A DNA stretch of 20,391 bases, from NCBI GenBank assembly GCA_900549545.1, contig URPA01000035.1, positions 1-20,391 of the forward strand, read 5' to 3'. A model generated the notes under the pieces. It saw only the letters and a list, made by a program, of their open reading frames with translations. It made no database searches and had not been told where the DNA came from. This stretch comes from an uncultured Eubacteriales bacterium (GTDB lineage Bacteria; Bacillota; Clostridia; Oscillospirales; Oscillospiraceae). The position numbers and the translations under genes were made by a program. Shown one piece after another: positions 8,225 to 12,776 of the stretch (position 1 is the first letter of the stretch; every line of letters begins with the position of its first letter).

Positions 8225-8545
8225 TCAATCCTCCTTTACTTCTACCAACAGTATTTTCTTCTGGAATGCGCCACGCTTTTCGGTCTTTTTCGCTCTGACT
8301 TTCTCCAATTGCTCAATGGTATAGCCGCGTGCAACCGCTGCTGCACAGATCACTTCCATCAGATCTGCCAATTCTTCGATATTCTGGTCCTTGTGGTATT
8401 CAGCCAATTCCTCGTCCAGCTTTGCATCGACCATGCAGAGGTATTCCTCATCCGAGAGGATTTCAGTTACGCAGGCTTTTCCAGACTCCTCGATAATATC
8501 CAGTATACGATCCCTGACCAGCTTGTTATATTTTATGGTTCCCAT
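8225..8545 (-). CDS. MazG-like nucleotide pyrophosphohydrolase, 106 aa
   Basis: The opening KYNKLVRDRILDIIEESGK is the hallmark of the short phosphoribosyl-ATP pyrophosphohydrolase-like/MazG-like proteins found in phages and mobile elements. DEELAEYHKDQNIEELADLMEVI supplies the acidic EExxE...ExxD metal-binding helices. The expected reaction is hydrolysis of a nucleoside triphosphate to the monophosphate and pyrophosphate; the substrate is unknown. The length is normal for the single-domain form. Its ATG follows the XRE stop codon directly (TAA-ATG) and its ribosome binding site GGAGGG lies inside the XRE gene, so the two are translationally coupled. Inference: it tunes nucleotide pools or removes a signal in the defence response. 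Confidence 0.88.
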   Translation of the reverse strand: MGTIKYNKLVRDRILDIIEESGKACVTEILSDEEYLCMVDAKLDEELAEYHKDQNIEELADLMEVICAAAVARGYTIEQLEKVRAKKTEKRGAFQKKILLVEVKED

Positions 8546-8755
8546 TTATTTTCCCTCCGGCACAAACTCCATCACATCTCCGATATTGACATCTAACGCA
8601 ACGCAGATCCGATTGAGCACGGACAGCGTGACTTCCTCATCCCGCCGCAGCCGGGTCATGGTATTAGGCGCGATGCCTGCCGCTTTGCGTAGATCAGCCT
8701 TGCTCATCTTTTTATCAACGAGCAGTTTCCAGAGCTTATTATACGAAATAGCCAT
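8546..8755 (-). CDS. XRE-family (Cro/CI-type) repressor, 69 aa
   Basis: A single helix-turn-helix domain: AISYNKLWKLLVDKKMSKADL, then the recognition part AAGIAPNTMTRLRRDEEVTLSVL. It ends NIGDVMEFVPEGK, typical of compact XRE regulators of the HTH_26 type. I chose ATG at 8755, with GGAGG 10 bases upstream, instead of the upstream ATG at 8818. The latter overlaps the -35 box, so a transcript from this promoter would not contain it. It is the first gene of the minus-strand operon and its stop abuts the MazG-like start. It probably represses its own promoter at 8790-8818. Confidence 0.9.
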   Translation of the reverse strand: MAISYNKLWKLLVDKKMSKADLRKAAGIAPNTMTRLRRDEEVTLSVLNRICVALDVNIGDVMEFVPEGK

Positions 8756-8789
8756 TTCCGTTCGACCTCCGGCTACAAATATTGTTCTT

Positions 8790-8818
8790 ATTATACATCT
8801 TTCTCGATCACAAGGCAA
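8790..8818 (-). promoter_or_regulatory. Sigma-A promoter of the XRE-MazG-helicase-HAD-TIR operon
   Basis: Minus strand: -35 TTGCCT (8813-8818), 17-bp spacer, -10 TATAAT (8790-8795). The next bases contain an imperfect dyad, ACAATATTTGT, which could be the XRE operator. The leader to the XRE ATG is about 28 bases. No other good promoter was found before the HAD or TIR genes, so the six-gene set may depend on this one. Confidence 0.75.
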
Positions 8819-8830
8819 GCGAGCTTCGCA

Positions 8831-9037
8831 TCATGTTGCGAAACTCTCCAATTCCAAAAACAGCTTGCACGAAAGACTCTCACGCATAGATCGTTCGTAT
8901 ATCTTGGCAGCAGTTTTACTTCTCATTTTCCGCTCGGCGTCAATATCACAAGGGCTTGGGATTATCCCAAAATCGCCGCGTGTCCGGACAGCGGCTGTGC
9001 TTGCTATTCTCTCAAATCTTAATATCCGCAGATCGTG
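8831..9037. other. Unresolved stretch with competing ORFs on both strands
   Basis: Minus reading: an ORF from ATG at 9067 to 8831 (about 78 codons, GGAG about 9 bases upstream) gives a basic protein with FERIASTAAVRTRGDFGI. It would be transcribed into the operon promoter region. Plus reading: the opposite frame is open to a stop at 9036-9038, directly before a strong terminator, and contains a hydrophobic run SYILAAVLLLIFRS, but has no start codon with a ribosome binding site. An untranslated RNA ending at that terminator would also fit. I cannot choose between these. Confidence 0.3.
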
Positions 9038-9072
9038 ATGTCCCCGCTTTTTCGAAAGCGGGGACATTTTTT
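9038..9072 (+). terminator. Strong rho-independent terminator
   Basis: A perfect 13-bp stem (9038-9050 with 9055-9067), GC-rich, closed by a TTCG tetraloop and followed by a run of T on the plus strand. It has no recognised plus-strand gene upstream, so it may end a small RNA or shield the iteron region from read-through. Confidence 0.75.
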
Positions 9073-9103
9073 CTTCTCCGATACTTAAAAAACGGCAGAA
9101 AAA

Positions 9104-9625
9104 TGTCCGTTGTATAGTAGAGGGCTTTTTGAAAATATCGCGCAACTTTTTCCGGACAAAAGGCAAAAACATGTCCGTGTGTTATATGGAAGGAAAATTT
9201 TTCGCGCTACCCCCCTAATTTGCAAATATTTTGTCCGTTGTAAAGTGAGAGGGAAACGTCCGTGAGACAAAACCGTGACAGACCGCATCATTTTGTCCGT
9301 TGGAAAGTAGAAAGGGCAATTTGAAGCAGAACACAGGGCTTGTCTCTCCGTCTCCGAAACTTTTTCGAGAAATCTGGGGCAAAACCGGTCTCTGATTCTC
9401 TTAGCTAAGTAGAGGGAGAATCAGGAGCAAGAAAAGTTTTTTTGAAAGGGGGTGCCAAGTTTTTGAGGAAAAATGTCCGTTGTAAAGTAGAGAGGAAAAC
9501 GTCTGTGAGACAAAATCGTGACACTCCGATTTATTTTGTCCGTTGGTTATATAGAAGGGGAAAATAATTTTCTCTCGACCCCTGTTTTTCTCTTGAAAAT
9601 TGTCCGTTGTAAAGTGAAAGGCAAA
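9104..9625 (+). repeat. Iteron-like direct repeats, seven copies
   Basis: A motif close to TGTCCGTTGTAAAGTAGAGA followed by GG starts at 9104, 9172, 9232, 9294, 9474, 9537 and 9601. Most spacings are 60-68 bp, about six helical turns; the 9294-9474 gap is about 180 bp. The 9232-9300 block and the 9474-9543 block are homologous over their whole length, including a GACAAAAYCGTGACA segment, so part of the array arose by duplication. Copies at 9172 and 9537 share a variant with TTATAT. The array ends about 60 bp before the start of the mobilisation/replication genes. Inference: binding sites for the Rep protein (replication origin), or a transfer-origin region. No function is proven. Confidence 0.75.
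9392..9424. other. Hairpin within the iteron gap, possible oriT or structural element
   Basis: CTGATTCTC (9392-9400) and GAGAATCAG (9416-9424) form a perfect 9-bp stem around a 15-base loop that contains AAGTAGAGG, the second half of the iteron. It occupies the long gap between repeat copies four and five. The surrounding bases (9316-9473) hold no gene. Confidence 0.35.
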
Positions 9626-9684
9626 CAGCTTCGCTTCCAAGCCGCCCTTCAAACAAAGTTTTCAAAATTGAAAGGAGAAACATT

Positions 9685-9951
9685 ATGATCACTTACCACA
9701 ACCGTACCCACATGACCGCTGTCCCCACAGAACTGCTGCAAGACACGCACCTTTCTGTTGAGGCAAAAGGCTTCGCCGCAATCCTCTACGCCCTTGGCGA
9801 TGAAGGCGTTGAGCTGTCGGAGCTGGCCTGTCAGCTGAACATGCCGGAGGAAAGGATTTCCGTTGTTTTAACAGAACTTTCCGACACGGATTACCTGCAA
9901 ATCCGGAAGGAAGGCGATGATGAGTTCTGTCTGGAACTGAGGGGGAAGTAA
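9685..9951 (+). CDS. Small winged-helix-like protein of a mobile element, 88 aa
   Basis: The sequence LSVEAKGFAAILYALGDEGVELSELACQLNMPEERISVVLTELSDTDYL reads as a helix-turn-helix with a wing, similar to the DNA-binding part of plasmid/ICE replication proteins. No enzymatic motif is present. The start has AAAGGAG 8 bases upstream. It lies directly after the repeats and 3 bases before MobC, so the two are co-translated. Inference: an accessory DNA-binding protein of the replication or relaxosome module, possibly acting on the repeats. I do not recognise a named gene. Confidence 0.75.
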   Translation: MITYHNRTHMTAVPTELLQDTHLSVEAKGFAAILYALGDEGVELSELACQLNMPEERISVVLTELSDTDYLQIRKEGDDEFCLELRGK

Positions 9952-9954
9952 TAC

Positions 9955-10284
9955 ATGCCAGACCGCACGCGACCCATCCGAAAGGAAATCTGCCTGAACG
10001 AGCAAGAACTGAGCTTAATCCGCCACAAGATGAACCAACTCGGCACCTGTAATTTCGGTGCATATGCCCGAAAGATGCTGATTGACGGCTACATCATCAA
10101 GGTCGATTACACCGAGCAAAAGAAGCTGGCTGCTGCCGTCAGCCGTGCCGCCTCGAACATCAACCAGATTTGCCGCCGCATCAACAGCACCGGGCACTGC
10201 TATGAGGACGGCGTTGCCGAGCTGAAAGCGCGGCAGGCCGAAATCTGGGAGCTGCTGAAAGTGCGGCAGAAAGATGAGCTTTGA
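9955..10284 (+). CDS. mobC: MobC-like relaxosome accessory protein, 109 aa
   Basis: The opening RPIRKEICLNEQELSLIRHKM is the ribbon-helix-helix arm seen in MobC/NikA-type proteins. It is followed by the family features NFGAYARKMLIDG, and AAAVSRAASNINQICRRIN in the C-terminal half. Known: MobC binds oriT and helps the relaxase open the DNA. A GGGGGAA box precedes the ATG at 9955. In related elements the relaxase gene usually follows at once; here it is absent, so the protein has no partner within this window. Confidence 0.85.
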   Translation: MPDRTRPIRKEICLNEQELSLIRHKMNQLGTCNFGAYARKMLIDGYIIKVDYTEQKKLAAAVSRAASNINQICRRINSTGHCYEDGVAELKARQAEIWELLKVRQKDEL

Positions 10285-10517
10285 CCACGACGGGCTTTTC
10301 CATGTGTGGGTTTTCCGTCACCGGTTTTCCGGACGGTGGACAAGCTGACGCTCCGGAGCGTTCCGCAACCGGATTTCAGGACGACGGTTTTCGTGCCGTT
10401 CATCGGGGCTGAAATTCATCCTCTAACTAATAAGAAATAAATCAAGATACAAGAGAATCAATCTATCAATCAATCAACACAAAAATGGATGGATTGATGG
10501 ATGGGACAGGAGGCCAG
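10285..10517 (+). other. Gap where a relaxase gene would be expected
   Basis: No gene is evident. There is a perfect 14-bp palindrome ACGCTCCGGAGCGT (10348-10361), several TTTTCC/CGGTTTTC runs, and an AT-rich stretch (10420-10490) with four ATCA units followed by the complementary GGATTGATGGATG, which can fold back. A 24-codon ORF (MSFDHDG...) overlaps the MobC stop but has no support. The AT-rich part could hold the promoter or control region for the RepA gene. Confidence 0.45.
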
Positions 10518-10904
10518 ATGAAAACTTTTTGCAAGCTCACGGCGCAGAGCCCGGCGGCGTCCTATGTGCCGCTTCCAAGGTTCCTTCTCCAAGACGAAGC
10601 TCTGCGGGACATCAGCAACGACGCGAAGGTACTTTATGCGCTGCTGCTGGACAGAGCCAGCATTTCCCGGCAGAACGGCTACGTCGAGCCGGACGGCACC
10701 ATCCGGCTGTACTTCACCTTGGAACAGGCGCAAACCAAGCTCCACCGCAGCCGCCAGAGCGCCACGCGGATATTCCGGGAGCTGGAGTACAGCGGCTTGA
10801 TTATCCGAAAAAAGCAGGGGCTGGGCAAGCCCGCCCTCATTACGCTGAACTATCCATCAGATGCAAAGCTCATCGCAAAGGAGGGTGAAGATGCACAAGC
10901 TTGA
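10518..10904 (+). CDS. RepA N-terminal domain protein (replication initiator), 128 aa
   Basis: The pattern YVPLPRFLL...LRDISNDAKVLYALLLDRASISRQNGYVEPDGTIRLYFTLEQAQTKL is the RepA_N domain of Gram-positive plasmid and ICE replication initiators, a winged-helix fold. RSRQSATRIFRELEYSGLI supplies the second helix pair. Full RepA proteins carry a further C-terminal region that is missing here. I chose ATG at 10518 because AGGAGG is just upstream; the ATG at 10485 lies in the GATG repeat. The end overlaps the next gene by 14 bases. Inference: either a short family form or a truncated initiator. The iterons at 9104-9625 are its likely target. Confidence 0.85.
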   Translation: MKTFCKLTAQSPAASYVPLPRFLLQDEALRDISNDAKVLYALLLDRASISRQNGYVEPDGTIRLYFTLEQAQTKLHRSRQSATRIFRELEYSGLIIRKKQGLGKPALITLNYPSDAKLIAKEGEDAQA

Positions 10905-11292
10905 CCCCATCGAGCGGCTGCCGGATGGCACGCTCTTCCGCCTGACGCCGGGGCAGCTCCGCAGCGTGCGCGGTCTTACAAAGCGCTGCTGCAACTTCTT
11001 GGATGGCGACTGCCTGCTGCTGGACGGTGTCTGCCCGCAGTTTATCTCCCGCAGCCTGATCTGCCGGTGGTTCCGCCGCGCCGTGCTGCCCCAGCAGCCA
11101 AAGCTGGAACAGGCCATTCTCAGCCCGAAAAAACTCCGCCGCTGCGAAGTCTGCGGCACGGGTATTCTCGCCCGCTCCGGCAGGGCAAAATACTGCCCCT
11201 CCTGCGCCAAGGAGGTTCACCGTCAGCAGAAGGCAAAGTCCGCCCGCAAACGGCGGTCCGGTGTAGACAATTCAGGGTCAAAAAGCCCTTGA
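10891..11292 (+). CDS. Cys-rich VLP-domain protein, 133 aa
   Basis: Matches the family of mobile-element proteins with LTPxQxRSVRxL, CCNFLDGDCLLLDGVCPQ, SLICRWFRRAVLP and a C-terminal zinc-ribbon-like RRCEVCGTGIL...AKYCPSCAKEVHRQQK. The Cys pairs suggest two metal sites. It ends in a basic tail. ATG at 10891 is preceded by AAAGGAGGG; the longer ORF from 10861 has no such box. It overlaps the RepA gene end, implying translational coupling. The family occurs regularly in Tn1549-like elements; its function is not established. Confidence 0.88.
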   Translation: MHKLDPIERLPDGTLFRLTPGQLRSVRGLTKRCCNFLDGDCLLLDGVCPQFISRSLICRWFRRAVLPQQPKLEQAILSPKKLRRCEVCGTGILARSGRAKYCPSCAKEVHRQQKAKSARKRRSGVDNSGSKSP

Positions 11293-11434
11293 ATTGCAAG
11301 CATTCCCGCACCGCAGAAGGCACATAGCAATACGATTTCCCTCGCAGCCGCGAAATCGAGTTCTATTTGTCTACATAGCAGCCGGAACACACGCATAGAT
11401 TGAAGCAGAAAACGCTCTGGAAAGGAGGGCAGTC

Positions 11435-11611
11435 ATGGAAGTATTTCTGATCTTCCCGAAATCAAAGCTGGCGCAGCAGGAGCTTGGGCAGGAGCTGGCG
11501 AAGTTCCAGTCCGAGCAGGCGCTGAAATCCATCCAAAAGCTGCCCTGCTCCACGGAGCAGAAGCTGGAACTGGTAGACGCAGCCGTGAAGCATCTGAAAG
11601 CGCAGCAATAA
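11435..11611 (+). CDS. Small hypothetical protein, 58 aa
   Basis: Translates as MEVFLIFPKSKLAQQELGQE followed by a lysine/glutamate-rich helical sequence ending VKHLKAQQ. An excellent AAAGGAGG box precedes the ATG. It follows the Cys-rich VLP gene in the same orientation after a 142-base gap that contains a CGATTTC/GAAATCG stem and two ACATAGCA copies; a third copy follows the gene. No domain recognised; probably all-helical and cytoplasmic. Confidence 0.65.
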   Translation: MEVFLIFPKSKLAQQELGQELAKFQSEQALKSIQKLPCSTEQKLELVDAAVKHLKAQQ

Positions 11612-11619
11612 TACATAGC

Positions 11620-11658
11620 AAACGAGCAGGCCAGCATTGAACGCCGGTCTGCTCGTTT
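11620..11658. terminator. Convergent terminator hairpin
   Basis: AAACGAGCAG (11620-11629) pairs with CTGCTCGTTT (11649-11658), and an inner CC/GG pair extends the stem. It sits between the plus-strand 58-aa gene and the minus-strand HTH gene, whose stop is at 11669, and would end both with short T runs. Confidence 0.7.
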
Positions 11659-11668
11659 ACTGCTATGG

Positions 11669-12094
11669 TTATGTTTGCTTGAAATGCTTCTCCCATGTGG
11701 ACTTGAAAATCTGCACGTTACCCTGTTCCCATCGCTTGAACTTTTGCAGCGGGACGCCAAGTTGCGCTGCATATGCCTTCTGCGTCAAGCCGAGCCGCTG
11801 GCGTATGGCTTTGATCTGCGCTCCCTGACCCCGCAGCAGAAACAGGTTATAGTCATCCAGCAAATCCTCCAGCGGTACCTCAAACAGCTCCGCCAGCTTC
11901 TCCATATGCTCCTTCGGATAAAAGTCCCGCCCTGCCTCTTCGTAATGGATATAGGTACTGCGGTCGATGCCCGCATAGTCTGCCGCGTCACGCTGACGAA
12001 GTCCTTTTTGATAGCGATACCACCGCAGCTTGTCCGCAATTTCCGTGATCTCGGATGCGTCCGAAAACCGCAGATTGAACTTCTCGGCATCCAA
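11669..12094 (-). CDS. Double helix-turn-helix (XRE-type) regulator, about 141 aa
   Basis: First HTH: EIADKLRWYRYQKGLRQRDA followed by ADYAGIDRSTYIHYEEAGRD. Second HTH: QIKAIRQRLGLTQKAYAAQL, ending with a KRWEQGNVQ segment. The two DNA-binding units are joined by a helical linker. The frame stays open upstream to GTG at 12244, but the region 12099-12215 codes more convincingly in another frame. I therefore place the conserved start near TTG 12094 (MDAEKFNLRFSDASE). No good ribosome binding site supports it, so coupling or frameshifting from the upstream ORF is possible. It is the gene nearest the sigK junction. Inference: regulator of the element. Confidence 0.75.
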   Translation of the reverse strand: MDAEKFNLRFSDASEITEIADKLRWYRYQKGLRQRDAADYAGIDRSTYIHYEEAGRDFYPKEHMEKLAELFEVPLEDLLDDYNLFLLRGQGAQIKAIRQRLGLTQKAYAAQLGVPLQKFKRWEQGNVQIFKSTWEKHFKQT

Positions 12095-12098
12095 AAAC

Positions 12099-12215
12099 TT
12101 ATGTGGAAGGACGACCGGAAACTTGAGAATTTGAAGCGGCGCAACTTTTAACGTACCTGCAACATTCGCAGCCAATACATAGCTGCGGACTTTCAGGCGG
12201 CAGAACATAGACCAT
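12099..12215 (-). CDS. Candidate Cys-rich small protein, 38 aa
   Basis: From ATG at 12215 the frame gives MVYVLPPESPQLCIGCECCR, then YVKSCAASNSQVSGRPST and stop. The spacing C-x2-C-x-C-C-x5-C suggests metal binding or peptide modification. It ends 5 bases before the HTH start proposed here, and the HTH frame over the same bases looks less natural. The ribosome binding site (GGGG, close to the ATG) is weak. The strong GAGGTGG box a little upstream instead serves a 13-codon ORF (MNLLGQNGLCSAA) in a third frame, which may be a leader or a sign of a frameshift. It may also be the displaced N-terminal part of the HTH gene. Confidence 0.4.
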   Translation of the reverse strand: MVYVLPPESPQLCIGCECCRYVKSCAASNSQVSGRPST

Positions 12216-12609
12216 TTTGCCCCAAAAGGTTCATGGTTTTCCACCTCAACCGCCGATTGTTCCGCTGAGATAGTATAGCATTTTCTATGCAGCGGCTGGC
12301 ATAGGTCACAAGCTTCACGCCCTTTTCAGGGCGGTAGGTGTTGATGCCCTTGATAAGCCCTATCGTGCCCACGGATATCAAATCGTCAACATCGTCGGTC
12401 TGGGCATAGTATTTCTTCATAATGTGGGCCACAAGGCGCAGATTATGCTCAACAAGAATATTTCTGGCCTCAACATCGCCGTTGAGCCAGCGCTCGGTAT
12501 ACTCCTTCTCCTCCTCGGGCGCGAGGGGCTTCGGGAAGGAGTCCCCCGGCGCTATGCGCAGCATGAGCAGCAGGCCGTTCATCAGCAGAAGCAACGCGCT
12601 TTCAAGCAT
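12193..12609 (-). CDS. sigK: Sigma-K, 5' half of a split sigK gene
   Basis: Mother-cell sporulation sigma factor. Residues 1-18 are hydrophobic (ESALLLLMNGLLLML) like a pro-sequence. Then SFPKPLAPEEEKEY, NILVEHNLRLVAHIMKKYY (region 2.1), DDLISVGTIGLIKGINTY (regions 2.2/2.3) and the start of region 2.4, YASRCIEN (103-110). VEHNLRLVAHI and FPKPL fit sigma-K better than sigma-E. After codon 110 the frame runs on as 28 unrelated residues to a stop at 12193; regions 2.4 to 4 are missing. The host part is 12279-12609. GGGGTGA precedes the ATG. In this form the product would be inactive. Joining the missing 3' half at AATG would restore it. Confidence 0.87.
   Translation of the reverse strand: MLESALLLLMNGLLLMLRIAPGDSFPKPLAPEEEKEYTERWLNGDVEARNILVEHNLRLVAHIMKKYYAQTDDVDDLISVGTIGLIKGINTYRPEKGVKLVTYASRCIENAILSQRNNRRLRWKTMNLLGQNGLCSAA
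12270..12290. other. Putative recombination (att) junction in sigK
   Basis: On the minus strand the sequence reads ATAGAAAATG, then CTATAC. AATG (12279-12282) is the last point where the sequence can be host sigK. Known, from memory: the B. subtilis skin crossover lies in AATGA within the same IEN-E codons. Here the base after AATG is C, which turns the expected Glu into Ala. ATAG and CTAT flank the core as a short inverted pair. Confidence 0.65.
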
Positions 12610-12683
12610 TTTTTCACCCCGTTTTGAGTCTATTCCGCCGTTGCTGACAAAATTACTCTCCTGAAGTTTTTTGCCGGATTTTA

Positions 12684-12712
12684 TTTACACAAACGCGGTT
12701 TTATTGTATAAT
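12684..12712 (+). promoter_or_regulatory. Sigma-A promoter of the histidine kinase gene, divergent from sigK
   Basis: -35 TTTACA (12684-12689), a 17-bp spacer and -10 TATAAT (12707-12712) on the plus strand. The same bases read on the minus strand contain TATACAAT, one base from the sigma-E/sigma-K -10 CATACAAT, about 95 bp before the sigK ATG. The sigK and kinase promoters may therefore overlap. Confidence 0.7.
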
Positions 12713-12776
12713 AGTTTAGTTTTTTGTGACTTAATCCCGTTGAGATATGGGATTTTTGCAGGAAGAAGGCAGTTTA

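Larger units (their letters stand above)
1..12282. mobile_element. sigK-intervening (skin-like) element, left end outside the window
   Basis: Seen: the minus-strand sigK reading frame is lost right after codon 110, at 12279-12282. The DNA to the left contains a large serine recombinase gene, plasmid-type genes (MobC, RepA N-terminus, Cys-rich VLP), iteron-like repeats and a defence-like operon. Known: in B. subtilis and C. difficile an element inserted in sigK is excised in the mother cell by a large serine recombinase, which restores the gene. Inference: this is such an element, at least 12.3 kb long, with its other end and the 3' half of sigK just beyond position 1. No relaxase, coupling protein or T4SS ATPase is visible, so it looks immobilised. 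The alternative is an integrative element that simply knocked out sigK. That would also give a serine recombinase at one end, but would not need a sigK 3' half next to it. Confidence 0.72.

Noticed and set aside
9104..9625. CRISPR array
   Set aside because: The repeats are degenerate, the intervals vary and two intervals are homologous to each other. No cas gene is near; it fits iterons better.
10274..10348. 24-codon ORF overlapping the MobC stop
   Set aside because: Too short, with no homologue I recognise.
12193..12609. sigE instead of sigK
   Set aside because: FPKPL before the EEE segment and VEHNLRLVAHI match sigma-K; sigma-E has a different N-terminus and ERNLRLVVYIARKF-type sequence.
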